Below, in pieces: positions 53,044-61,750 of a stretch of DNA of 64,000 nt. This stretch comes from Psychrobium sp051201665. GTDB lineage: Bacteria > Pseudomonadota > Gammaproteobacteria > Enterobacterales > Psychrobiaceae. The notes beneath the pieces were generated by a model. The model did no database searches. It was given only the letters and a program-made list of their open reading frames with translations, and had not been told where the DNA came from. Position numbers and translations under genes: made by a program. Every line of letters starts with the position of its first letter. Within the stretch, counting starts at the first letter, position 1. The stretch lies in NCBI RefSeq assembly GCF_051201665.1, contig NZ_CP179210.1:3286001-3350000 (forward strand), given 5' to 3'.

Positions 53044-53898
53044 ATGAGCGCTCGCATTATAGATGGTAAAGCTGTTTCACAAAAAGTAAGAAATGATGTT
53101 GCGATTGAAGTAGCACGTATGAAAGAAGAAGGCCTGCGCACGCCAGGACTTGCTGTTATCCTTGTAGGACTCGATCCTGCTTCTCAGGTTTACGTCACGA
53201 ATAAGCGTAAAGCCTGTGACCAAGTAGGGTTTATTTCACGCTCATTCGACCTTCCTGATACAACACAGCAAGATGAGTTACTTGCCTTGATTGATAGACT
53301 CAATGTTGACGATGAAATCGACGGAGTATTGGTCCAATTGCCACTACCAGCACATATTGATTCAGAGTTAATTTTAGAACGTATTATTCCTCACAAAGAT
53401 GTTGATGGCTTTCATCCCTATAATATAGGTCGTTTAGCTCAACGTAATCCCGCATTGCGCCCTTGCACACCTAAAGGCATCATGACACTGATAGAGTCTA
53501 CCGGCATCGATACACACGGTTTAGACGCGACTATCGTCGGAGCCTCAAATATTGTAGGACGCCCAATGACATTAGAATTGTTATTGGCTGGTTGTACAAC
53601 AACGACTTGTCATCGCTTTACTAAAGGTCTTGAGCAAAAAGTGCGCGGCGCAGATTTGTTAATCGTTGCTGTTGGCAAAGCAGGTTTCATACCTGGCGAA
53701 TGGATTAAACCAGGCGCCATTGTCATTGATGTTGGTATTAATAGACTCGATGATGGACGCTTAGTTGGTGATGTACAGTTTGATAGCGCTAAAAACAACG
53801 CAGCGTTTATTACACCAGTGCCTGGTGGCGTAGGCCCAATGACAGTCGCAAATCTAATCGAAAATACATTGATTGCAGCGAAAGAATATCACTCATAA
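53044..53898 (+). CDS. folD: Methylenetetrahydrofolate dehydrogenase / methenyltetrahydrofolate cyclohydrolase
   Basis: Bifunctional folate enzyme that interconverts one-carbon units, 284 residues. Motifs are VGLDPASQVYVTNKRKACDQVG with the catalytic Lys, DGVLVQLPLPAHID, PHKDVDGFHPYNIGRL, PCTPKGIMTLI, the Rossmann IVGASNIVGRPMTLELL and the closing TPVPGGVGPMTVANLIENT. It is monocistronic, with its own terminator. Confidence 0.98.
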   Translation: MSARIIDGKAVSQKVRNDVAIEVARMKEEGLRTPGLAVILVGLDPASQVYVTNKRKACDQVGFISRSFDLPDTTQQDELLALIDRLNVDDEIDGVLVQLPLPAHIDSELILERIIPHKDVDGFHPYNIGRLAQRNPALRPCTPKGIMTLIESTGIDTHGLDATIVGASNIVGRPMTLELLLAGCTTTTCHRFTKGLEQKVRGADLLIVAVGKAGFIPGEWIKPGAIVIDVGINRLDDGRLVGDVQFDSAKNNAAFITPVPGGVGPMTVANLIENTLIAAKEYHS

Positions 53899-53920
53899 AT
53901 AGCTATTTATTGAGTTATAA

Positions 53921-53945
53921 AAAAACCGCCAATTGGCGGTTTTTT
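53921..53945. terminator. Terminator between folD and nqrM
   Basis: The arms aaaaaccgcc/ggcggttttt enclose an aatt loop. It is symmetrical and lies between two convergent genes, so it probably serves both. Confidence 0.88.
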
Positions 53946-53960
53946 ATTATCAAATCGTGA

Positions 53961-54170
53961 CTATTCAATTAAGCTAATTTTGATCTGCTCTTGTTCCATA
54001 CGTTGTTTACGCTTATCACATGGGTTATCACAATCACATGCTTTATCCACGCCAATAGCACCAAGGCCACCGCAACTGCCAGCAATCGTTTTTCTTTGAA
54101 CAATGTAACCTATCGCCATTGCTACAATTACAATAAAAAATGCTGCGAATGTATATAAAAATATGGCCAT
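53961..54170 (-). CDS. nqrM: Na+-NQR maturation protein NqrM
   Basis: A 69-residue membrane-anchored protein with one N-terminal helix (IFLYTFAAFFIVIVAMAIGYIV). The conserved cysteine set SCGGLGAIGVDKACDCDNPC follows at about 32–51. NqrM is thought to deliver iron for the Fe centre between NqrD and NqrE. Its place at the end of the nqr–apbE cluster agrees with this. Confidence 0.96.
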   Translation of the reverse strand: MAIFLYTFAAFFIVIVAMAIGYIVQRKTIAGSCGGLGAIGVDKACDCDNPCDKRKQRMEQEQIKISLIE

Positions 54171-54178
54171 AAAAATTC

Positions 54179-55234
54179 CTATTGGATCGATTTAACAATA
54201 TAAGATTCGAAAGGCTTAGTATACACCGTCTCAAAACCACTGTCTGTCTTTGTCACTAGATACGCCGCTAAGTTTTGAGCTTGCGCAAACTTCAACCCAT
54301 CCTGTGGTCCCATTAGCATAATTGCCGTAGACAAGCCATCTGCAGTCATACACGATGGATGAATAACGGTTACTGAAACTAACTTATGACGAATTGGCAT
54401 ACCGTCATCAGGGTCAATGATATGAGAGAATCGTTTTCCGCCTTCCTCAAAATATTGCCGATAATCACCAGCAGTCGCTAAGCCATTATCACGAGGAGAA
54501 ATATATTCCTGAACAGCGCGATGGGTAGAAATCGGCTTTTCAATAGCAAGAACCCAATCTCGTACAGGATTTGCTTTGCCACTCACACGAACTTCACCGC
54601 CAATCTCAACCAGATAATCAGTGACACCTTCCAGTGTTAGATAATCAGCGACGACATCAACCCCAAAGCCTTTGGCCGTTGTTGACAGATCAACATATAA
54701 CTCAGGAATCGCCTTAGTCAATGTGTTAGCTGTTACACTTAGATTATCGATTCCTACCAAAGATTTAGCATGTGCTAACGCAGCAGCATCAGGTAAAGTC
54801 TCAGGGCGCATATTAGGACCAAATCCCCAGAGGTTTACTAACGGACCAATAGTAATATCTAACTTACCTTCAGTCAGCTCAGCTAGACGAATTGATTCCT
54901 TAACGACTTTTGCCGTATTTTCTGAGACAGTAAACGGCTCTAACGAAGTAGATTGGTTAAACAATGATAATTCTGACGACTTATCATACGTCGACATTTG
55001 CTTATTCACTGTTTTCAATAAATCATCGATAACAGTTTGTCTTGTCCGAGCAACCTTTTCGCTATTTTTAGCAACATCAACGTAAGTAATATGATAGTCA
55101 ACGCCCATTGTGCGTCCGCTTAATTTAACTTGAATTTTTTTATCGGCGCTATCAAAACAACCTGATAAAAAAATGGCCAGGGCAATCAGCGCCAGCCATT
55201 TAACTTGCTTAAAGAGGGTCTGTTGACCTTTCAT
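54179..55234 (-). CDS. apbE: FAD:protein FMN transferase (lipoprotein ApbE)
   Basis: Attaches FMN covalently to threonines of NqrB and NqrC. It is a 351-residue lipoprotein with a signal ending FLSGC (about residue 26). Family motifs are RTMGVDYHITYVD, LSLFNQS, LDITIGPLVNLWGFGP, VDLSTTAKGFGVD, YLVEIGGEVRVSG and SHIIDPDDGMPI followed by the MTADGLSTAIMLMG metal region. The start codon and first eight codons lie inside the inverted-repeat end of the element at 55215–55477, which also supplies the AGGA ribosome site. nqrM follows after eight bases. Confidence 0.96.
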   Translation of the reverse strand: MKGQQTLFKQVKWLALIALAIFLSGCFDSADKKIQVKLSGRTMGVDYHITYVDVAKNSEKVARTRQTVIDDLLKTVNKQMSTYDKSSELSLFNQSTSLEPFTVSENTAKVVKESIRLAELTEGKLDITIGPLVNLWGFGPNMRPETLPDAAALAHAKSLVGIDNLSVTANTLTKAIPELYVDLSTTAKGFGVDVVADYLTLEGVTDYLVEIGGEVRVSGKANPVRDWVLAIEKPISTHRAVQEYISPRDNGLATAGDYRQYFEEGGKRFSHIIDPDDGMPIRHKLVSVTVIHPSCMTADGLSTAIMLMGPQDGLKFAQAQNLAAYLVTKTDSGFETVYTKPFESYIVKSIQ

Positions 55235-55477
55235 GTGTATTCCTGCTGGAGCCTATTTTTTCTTCCAGCAAGGCGGAAAGAATAATAATGGCATTCCCTT
55301 TGAGTTTTTGACAACGCAGTTGGTAGGAAAAATAGGCCCAGCCCTACGGGTTGAGCCTGATAAAGCCTAATTCTGCGTTATTCTTCTTTCATTTAGAATA
55401 ACTAAACTACAATCATCATGCCTTGAATGAGACATTTTCAGTCTCAACAGGACAAACTTTCAAGGTCAACAGACCCT
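55215..55477. repeat. 263-bp inverted-repeat element between nqrF and apbE
   Basis: Perfect 16-base terminal inverted repeats agggtctgttgacctt/aaggtcaacagaccct. The interior has no long reading frame and includes short hairpin-like stretches (for example gagactgaaaatgtctc-type pairs near 55430). One end lies within the apbE coding start and the other is 12 bases from the nqrF stop. A related end occurs at 43382. No clear target duplication was seen. Confidence 0.8.
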
Positions 55478-55488
55478 GACATCAGGGA

Positions 55489-56715
55489 TTAACCACCGAA
55501 GTCATCAAGCAAGATATTCTCGTCTTCAACACCTAAATCTTTAAGCATGTTGATAACAGCAGAAGTCATCATCGGTGGACCACACATGTAGTACTCACAG
55601 TCTTCTGGCGCTTCGTGATCTTTCAAGTACTCTTCATATAATACGTTATGAATGAAACCTGTTAAACCGTCCCAGTTATCTTCTGGCTGTGGATCTGATA
55701 AAGCGATATGCCAATCGAAGTTTTCATTTTCAGCCGATAAGCCGTTAAAGTCATCTTCATAGAACATTTCACGTAATGAACGAGAACCATACCAGTAAGA
55801 AATCTTACGCTTAGAGTTTAGACGCTTAAGCTGATCAAAGATATGTGAACGCAATGGCGCCATACCAGCACCACCACCAACAAATACCATTTCAGCGTCA
55901 GTATCTTTAGCGAAGAATTCACCGAATGGACCAGAAATAGTCACCTTATCACCTTCTTTTAGGCTCCAAATGTACGATGACATTTTACCTGCAGGCAGTG
56001 ACAAGTTATTTGGCGGCGGCGTCGCGATACGAACGTTAAGCATAATGATGCCTTCCTCTTCAGGATAGTTCGCCATTGAGTAAGCACGTAACGTGTCTTC
56101 GTCAACTTTTGATTCGATGTCAAAGAAGCCGAAACGCTCCCAGTCACCGCGATATTCAGCTGGAATATCGAAATCGCTGTATTTAATATGATGCGCAGGC
56201 GCTTCAATTTGAATATAACCACCGGCACGGAATGGTACAACTTCACCTTCAGGAATGTTTAATACTAATTCCTTGATGAATGTCGCCTTGTTGTCGTTTG
56301 AACGAACAGTACATTCCCATTGCTGAACACCAAAGATTTCATCTTCTAGTTCTATTTCCATGTCTTGCTTAACAGCAACTTGACAGGCTAAACGCTCGCC
56401 TTCACGTGCTTGTTTCTTCGTGATATGGCTTTCTTCTGTTGGTAGTAATTCACCACCGCCAGCATGAACGTGTACTTTACATTGACCACAAGTACCGCCA
56501 CCGCCACATGCAGAAGGAATAAAGATTCCTTTTGCAGCAAGTGTACCTAGTAGCTTATCGCCAGGCTTTGTTACGACGCCTTTTTCAGGATCGCCGTTAA
56601 TTGCTATGGTAACGTCACCCGATGAAACTAGTTTAGATTTAGCCATTAAAATGATTAAAACTAAAACCAATACAATCGCAGTGAACATTGTTACGCCAAG
56701 AATAATTTCTTGCAT
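55489..56715 (-). CDS. nqrF: Na+-NQR subunit F
   Basis: NADH-oxidising subunit, 408 residues. It has an N-terminal membrane helix (about 3–25) and a [2Fe-2S] ferredoxin domain with CGGGGTCGQCKVHV and a further cysteine in ERLACQVAV. A ferredoxin-reductase-like FAD domain (RAYSMANYPEE) and NADH domain (VFVGGGAGMAPLRSH, YMCGPPMM) follow. It ends DDFGG, as usual. It is the last structural gene of nqrABCDEF. Confidence 0.98.
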   Translation of the reverse strand: MQEIILGVTMFTAIVLVLVLIILMAKSKLVSSGDVTIAINGDPEKGVVTKPGDKLLGTLAAKGIFIPSACGGGGTCGQCKVHVHAGGGELLPTEESHITKKQAREGERLACQVAVKQDMEIELEDEIFGVQQWECTVRSNDNKATFIKELVLNIPEGEVVPFRAGGYIQIEAPAHHIKYSDFDIPAEYRGDWERFGFFDIESKVDEDTLRAYSMANYPEEEGIIMLNVRIATPPPNNLSLPAGKMSSYIWSLKEGDKVTISGPFGEFFAKDTDAEMVFVGGGAGMAPLRSHIFDQLKRLNSKRKISYWYGSRSLREMFYEDDFNGLSAENENFDWHIALSDPQPEDNWDGLTGFIHNVLYEEYLKDHEAPEDCEYYMCGPPMMTSAVINMLKDLGVEDENILLDDFGG

Positions 56716-56768
56716 AAACTTTTCCTTTGAACTTGGTTATTGAGCTGCATTACAGCTCAATTAACTAA

Positions 56769-57365
56769 TTATAACGAGATACCGCCGAATGACTGGAAGC
56801 CCAGTGCCATTAGGCCAGAAGTGATAAAGGTAATACCTAATCCCTTCAAACCATCTGGAATATCTGAGTATTTCAGCTTTTCGCGAACCGCTGCTAACAA
56901 TACAATTGCCAACGTCCAACCAACACCACTACCAACACCGAATACTACAGATTCAGCAAGGTTGTAGTTACGTTGAACCATAAAGGCAACACCACCGAAG
57001 ATTGCACAGTTAACGGTAATTAATGGTAAGAATACACCTAGCGCGTTGTATAGCGCAGGCATGTACTTATCAAGTACCATTTCAACAATTTGTACCAGTG
57101 CAGCAATAACACCGATGTAAGTGATGTAGCTTAAGAAGCTCAAATCGATACCTTCACCTAACGCATTTGGCGCTAAGATCGCATGGTAGATGATTTGGTT
57201 TACTGGTACTGCAATTGCTAGTACGAAGATAACCGCCACACCTAGACCAATCGCTGTACTTACTTTCTTAGATACAGCTAGGAAGGTACACATCCCTAGG
57301 AAAAAGCTTAAAGCCATGTTTTCAACGAAAACGACTTTAACGAATAAACTTAAATAATGTTCCAT
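56769..57365 (-). CDS. nqrE: Na+-NQR subunit E
   Basis: A 198-residue membrane subunit with six helices. With NqrD it holds an iron centre in the membrane; the conserved MCTFLAVSKK Cys near residue 26 and VNCAIFGGVAFM Cys near 120 are the ligand positions. It starts nine bases after nqrD and matches the family start MEHYLSLFVKVVFVENMALS. Confidence 0.98.
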   Translation of the reverse strand: MEHYLSLFVKVVFVENMALSFFLGMCTFLAVSKKVSTAIGLGVAVIFVLAIAVPVNQIIYHAILAPNALGEGIDLSFLSYITYIGVIAALVQIVEMVLDKYMPALYNALGVFLPLITVNCAIFGGVAFMVQRNYNLAESVVFGVGSGVGWTLAIVLLAAVREKLKYSDIPDGLKGLGITFITSGLMALGFQSFGGISL

Positions 57366-57374
57366 AATACTCCC

Positions 57375-58004
57375 CTAGTCCTTCTCTACTTGTTCAGGTT
57401 TGTATTGGCGAATAGCCCAAATAATCAAACCAATAACAAAGAACGAACTAAATGGCAGGATCAGTAAGCCATTACCTTGATACCAACCACCGTTTTGTAC
57501 CAGTGGTAAAATTTCGATATCAAATAATGTGCCCTTACTAAATAGTTCACGGAAGAAAGCAACAGCCATCAACATCGCGCCGTAACCAATACCGTTACCG
57601 ATACCGTCTAGGAAACTCATTAATGGTGGCTCTTTCATCGCGTAGGCTTCTGCACGGCCCATCACGATACAGTTAGTAATGATCAGTGCGATATATACCG
57701 ACAACTCTTTAGACATTTCATAAGCAAATGCCTTAAGGATTTGATCTACTACGATAACCAACGATGCAATAACAGCCATTTGCACGATAATACGTACGGC
57801 ATTAGGGATCTGGTTACGGATCATCGAGATGAATAAGTTAGAAAAAGCACAAACCAAGGTTACCGCAATGGTCATAATTAATGCTTTTTGCATTGAGCCT
57901 GTAACAGCCAGTGCAGAACAAATACCCAGAACCTGAAGGCCAATTGGGTTATTGTCTAAAATCGGCCCCCACAGGGCTTTTTTCATTGCTTGAGAATCAG
58001 CCAT
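57375..58004 (-). CDS. nqrD: Na+-NQR subunit D
   Basis: A 209-residue six-helix membrane subunit paired with NqrE. LGICSALAVTG (Cys near 29) and ITNCIVMGRAEAYAMKEPP (Cys near 112) carry the iron ligands. It begins two bases after the nqrC stop. Confidence 0.98.
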   Translation of the reverse strand: MADSQAMKKALWGPILDNNPIGLQVLGICSALAVTGSMQKALIMTIAVTLVCAFSNLFISMIRNQIPNAVRIIVQMAVIASLVIVVDQILKAFAYEMSKELSVYIALIITNCIVMGRAEAYAMKEPPLMSFLDGIGNGIGYGAMLMAVAFFRELFSKGTLFDIEILPLVQNGGWYQGNGLLILPFSSFFVIGLIIWAIRQYKPEQVEKD

Positions 58005-58006
58005 GA

Positions 58007-58771
58007 TTATAAGCCTCCGTTACGGTACTTGTTGATGAATGGGCCAAAGCCTTCTTCACCAAGCCAGAAAGTAAAGGTATTTTCTACGCCATTTGCTGTT
58101 AACGTTGCGCCAGAAAGGCCGTCAACACCATGGATATCGCCAGCTTTAGCGCCGCCTTTAACCACTTTAATCGCGATTTCACCATTATCGTTAAACAGCT
58201 TCTTGCCAACCCATTTTTCTTTCCAAACTGGGTTTTCAATTTCACCACCTAGACCCGGTGTTTCACCTTGATCGTAGTAAATAACAGACTTAACGGTGTT
58301 CAAATCAGTAGACATACCAACGAATGCGTACATCATCGACCATAAACCACTACCGCGCATTTCTAGTACCACTGTCTCAGTTTTACCTGAGTCACCTTTA
58401 ACTAAATAAACAACAGTTTGGTTAGCACGGCGGTTGATCTTAGCAGTGTCATTGCTTGGCTTGATGCTCTTGCTAGAATCTAGCGCAGCTAAACGTTGGT
58501 CATAAGCTTCAGCATCACCTTCAACGAACTCGCCAGTGGCTAAATCAAGTAATTTAGCTTCAACAAATTTGCCATAAGTAGCAGGAATATCTGCACCAGC
58601 AGACTTCAATAAACCTGAGGCTTCTAAAATCTTAGTTTGCTTATACAGCAATTTATTTTTAGTTTGCAGTGGCTTTAAGCCAACCGCTGCACCAGCAACG
58701 ATTATCGAACAAACAAGACAGGTAATTAATACAAAGATTAACGTTCTGCCAAATGAGTCTTTATTACCCAT
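58007..58771 (-). CDS. nqrC: Na+-NQR subunit C
   Basis: A 254-residue subunit anchored by an N-terminal helix (RTLIFVLITCLVCSIIVAGAAVGL), with a periplasmic FMN-binding domain. The FMN attachment threonine lies in the DGLSGATLTANGV motif. The ATG at 58771 (MGNKDSFGRT) is the family start; the frame is open further upstream without a ribosome site. It overlaps the nqrB end by eight bases. Confidence 0.97.
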   Translation of the reverse strand: MGNKDSFGRTLIFVLITCLVCSIIVAGAAVGLKPLQTKNKLLYKQTKILEASGLLKSAGADIPATYGKFVEAKLLDLATGEFVEGDAEAYDQRLAALDSSKSIKPSNDTAKINRRANQTVVYLVKGDSGKTETVVLEMRGSGLWSMMYAFVGMSTDLNTVKSVIYYDQGETPGLGGEIENPVWKEKWVGKKLFNDNGEIAIKVVKGGAKAGDIHGVDGLSGATLTANGVENTFTFWLGEEGFGPFINKYRNGGL

Positions 58772-59969
58772 GACGAGCAGCCCTCCGCTTGATATTCGAT
58801 TGCACAACAAAGTAATCGAATAAAGGTGCAAACAAGTTGGCAAACAAGATAGCTAACATCATACCTTCAGGGAAAGCAGGGTTAACTACACGGATAAGCA
58901 CAACCATAATACCGATAAGAGCACCGAATGCCCAACGACCTGTATTAGTAAATGATGCAGAAACTGGGTCAGTTGCCATGAAGATCATACCAAAGGCAAA
59001 TCCACCAGTCACTAGATGCCATTTCCAATCCATTGCAAACATACCGTTAGTTTCACTACCGATAGCGTTAAACAATAAACTGGTTGCTACCATGCCAAAG
59101 AACACACCTAAAATGATGCGCCAAGAAGCAATACGTTGGTAAACAATAAATGCACCACCGATTAAAATAGCTAACGTAGAGACTTCACCCATTGAACCTT
59201 GCATTTTACCTAGGAAAGCATCCATCCAAGTCATAGACTCTTGTAATACTTCCATGCTGCCATTTGCTACAACACTTAGTGCCGTTGCACCAGAGAAGCC
59301 ATCGATAGCAGTCCACACGGTGTCACCCGAAATGTCAGGTGCATAAGCAAAGAATAGGAATGCACGACCAGCTAGCGCAGGGTTAAGGAAGTTTTTACCT
59401 GTACCACCGAATACTTCTTTAGCGATTACAACACCAAAAGTAATACCGATAGCTACCTGCCACAATGGAATTGTCGCTGGTAAGATTAAGGCAAATAACA
59501 CTGAAGTAACAAAGAAACCTTCGTTAATTTCGTGACCGCGAACCATGGCAAACAAGACTTCCCAGAATCCACCAACAGCAAACGCTGTTAGATAAATTGG
59601 TAAGAAGAACAATGCACCATATAACATCAGCGTACCAGCGCCAGCGCTTGCACCTAACTCACCACCTAACATAGTGAATAACTGTTGTTGCCACGCATCG
59701 CCCATTGCCATGCCAGCAATTACTGCGTCATTAGCTTGTAGACCGATGTTGTACATACCCCAGAACATAGCAGGGAATGTCGCCATCCATACCATAATCA
59801 TGATACGTTTTAGTTCAACACCATCACGAACGTGAGTTTTACCCTTATTCACAAAACCCGGTGTGTAGAAGATAGTTGCCGCAGCTTCATAAAGCGCATA
59901 CCACTTCTCGTGTTTTCCGCCTTTTTCAAAGTGCGGCTCGATACTCTCGAGATAATTTTTTAAGCCCAT
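58764..59969 (-). CDS. nqrB: Na+-NQR subunit B
   Basis: A 401-residue integral membrane subunit with about ten helices that carries riboflavin and a covalently bound FMN. The FMN threonine is in the DGFSGATALS motif. The ATG at 59969 (MGLKNYLESIEPHFEKGGK) is the standard start and is preferred to the in-frame ATG at 59990. It overlaps nqrA by a few codons at most if the upstream start were used. Confidence 0.97.
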   Translation of the reverse strand: MGLKNYLESIEPHFEKGGKHEKWYALYEAAATIFYTPGFVNKGKTHVRDGVELKRIMIMVWMATFPAMFWGMYNIGLQANDAVIAGMAMGDAWQQQLFTMLGGELGASAGAGTLMLYGALFFLPIYLTAFAVGGFWEVLFAMVRGHEINEGFFVTSVLFALILPATIPLWQVAIGITFGVVIAKEVFGGTGKNFLNPALAGRAFLFFAYAPDISGDTVWTAIDGFSGATALSVVANGSMEVLQESMTWMDAFLGKMQGSMGEVSTLAILIGGAFIVYQRIASWRIILGVFFGMVATSLLFNAIGSETNGMFAMDWKWHLVTGGFAFGMIFMATDPVSASFTNTGRWAFGALIGIMVVLIRVVNPAFPEGMMLAILFANLFAPLFDYFVVQSNIKRRAARHG

Positions 59970-59973
59970 CTGC

Positions 59974-61317
59974 TTAACCTTCCTTCTCAATGGTCGTTAG
60001 TCGATCACGTAAGATCTGACCAAAGTCATACTTACCTGGACATACGAAGGTACATAGTGCTAAATCTTCTTCGTCTAGCTCTAAACAACCTAATGATTGA
60101 GCACCATCATTGTCACCCGCACATAAATCACGTAATAACATTGTTGGTAAAATATCTAACGGCATAACACGCTCATAACTGCCAATTGGCACCATTGCAC
60201 GATCACTACCATTAGTAGTTGTAGTAAGGTTAAGTAAACGCTTAGGTGATAAATGCGAGATATAAGAACGCGTTACGGAAACAACGTTTTTACCTGCTTT
60301 CATCCAACCCATAAATTCTTTTTCGCGCCCTTCTTCAAGCACACTAACTTGGTTAGCGTAACGGCCAATAAAAGCCACTTTGCCTGCCGCTGTCGCGCCT
60401 TGCAGTACAGAACCAGAAATAATACGTTGGTCACCATCATTTAGTTCACCAGCGGTTAAATCGCTTGTGCTCGCACCTAACAGGGTACGCACTAGACGTG
60501 GATTCTTTACACCAGGACCGGCCAAAGACACAACGCGCTTGGTCGATAATTCACCAGTGGTGAATAATTTACCGTAAGCGATAACATCTTGATAACCTAA
60601 CGTCCAAACGGTGCGGTTAGCATCTACTGGGTGTAAGTGGTGAATATGAGTTCCCACTAAACCTGCCGGATGAATACCCGCAAATTCGTGTTGCTCAACA
60701 CTACTTACATTCGTGTTTGGAATATCAACGCCTGCTTTTTTACCAACGAAAACTTTACCGCTAGTTAAACGTGATAACACGGTTAAACCATTGATAAAAT
60801 CTTGAGATTGTTCGTTGATAATAATGCTAGGGTCGCCCGCTAATGGATTAGTATCCATCGCTGAAACGAAGATAGCTGAAGGCTCGGAATCAATCGCAGG
60901 TACTTTTGAATAAGGACGAGTACGTAAACCTGTCCATAGTCCTGATTTAACAAGATTATCAACAACAGCAGCACGATCTAGCTGAGCTAGTTCAGTTGCC
61001 TGGAAACTTGCGAAAGTTTCTTGTTCATCACCTTGAACATCGATGACTAAAGACAAAAATGCTCTTTTTTCACCACGATTGATTTGAGATACGACACCAC
61101 TAGCTGAAGCAGTAAATAAAACGCCAGGATTTTTCTTATCTTCGAAAATTACCTGACCTTTCTTGACAGTGTCTCCTACACGAACTTTCATTGTAGGACG
61201 CATGCCAAAGAACTCTTCACCCAATGTCGCAACTTGTTTGATGGACGAACCATCATGGATTACTTGCTGGGGTAATCCTGCAATAGGAAGGTCCAGACCT
61301 TTTTTTATTGTAATCAT
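59974..61317 (-). CDS. nqrA: Na+-NQR subunit A
   Basis: A 447-residue cytoplasmic subunit that binds ubiquinone-site inhibitors and caps the complex. The start MITIKKGLDLPIAG, LGEEFFGMRPTMKVRVGDTVKKGQ and the HIHHLHPVDANRTVWTLGYQDV region are diagnostic. The ATG at 61317 is chosen over an in-frame ATG at 61329. It is the first gene of the operon; the promoter lies in the 433-base region upstream. Confidence 0.97.
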   Translation of the reverse strand: MITIKKGLDLPIAGLPQQVIHDGSSIKQVATLGEEFFGMRPTMKVRVGDTVKKGQVIFEDKKNPGVLFTASASGVVSQINRGEKRAFLSLVIDVQGDEQETFASFQATELAQLDRAAVVDNLVKSGLWTGLRTRPYSKVPAIDSEPSAIFVSAMDTNPLAGDPSIIINEQSQDFINGLTVLSRLTSGKVFVGKKAGVDIPNTNVSSVEQHEFAGIHPAGLVGTHIHHLHPVDANRTVWTLGYQDVIAYGKLFTTGELSTKRVVSLAGPGVKNPRLVRTLLGASTSDLTAGELNDGDQRIISGSVLQGATAAGKVAFIGRYANQVSVLEEGREKEFMGWMKAGKNVVSVTRSYISHLSPKRLLNLTTTTNGSDRAMVPIGSYERVMPLDILPTMLLRDLCAGDNDGAQSLGCLELDEEDLALCTFVCPGKYDFGQILRDRLTTIEKEG

Positions 61318-61694
61318 ATTCACTTGCACTGGTTAACGGAAAGAATTAGCCGTTAGGCTCGACAGTTGCTTGCTATTTTTAAGTGTACTAGATGCGTTTA
61401 AAACCGTTCCTAACAGGCAAAAGTTTCAAGCGTAAACTAATACAATAGCGCTCAAATTTTTAGGATACTATTTATTAAATTCGCACAAAAAACATGCAGC
61501 ATTAAAAATACTACCCTAACTGGGGCGCAATTCTAGCATCAATAGCAAATATTCTGAATATGTAAATGAATGTTTTCGCCCTAGACTTTAGTTATTTTTG
61601 TTATATAACACTCAAATAACGATACTACATCTAAGAGTTATTCAACGAGAATGAGGCATATAGAGGTGGTTGAGGGTTAACGAATAAAAATAAA
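61318..61694. other. Upstream region of the nqr operon
   Basis: About 375 AT-rich bases between nqrA and the terminator of the TonB receptor gene. It must contain the nqr promoter; no confident −35/−10 pair or operator could be chosen by eye. Confidence 0.4.
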
Positions 61695-61724
61695 AAACGC
61701 GCTATTTGGAACCAAAGCGCGTTT
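61695..61724 (-). terminator. Terminator of the TonB-dependent receptor gene
   Basis: The arms aaacgcgct/agcgcgttt and an inner tttgg/ccaaa pair form a near-continuous hairpin. An A run on the plus strand supplies the U run for the minus-strand gene. Confidence 0.8.
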
Positions 61725-61750
61725 AAAACAAAGATTGTTTTGAATAAATG

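Noticed and set aside
55235..55461. A small protein gene inside the inverted-repeat element
   Set aside because: No open frame of useful length with a start and ribosome site is present, so the element is taken as non-coding.
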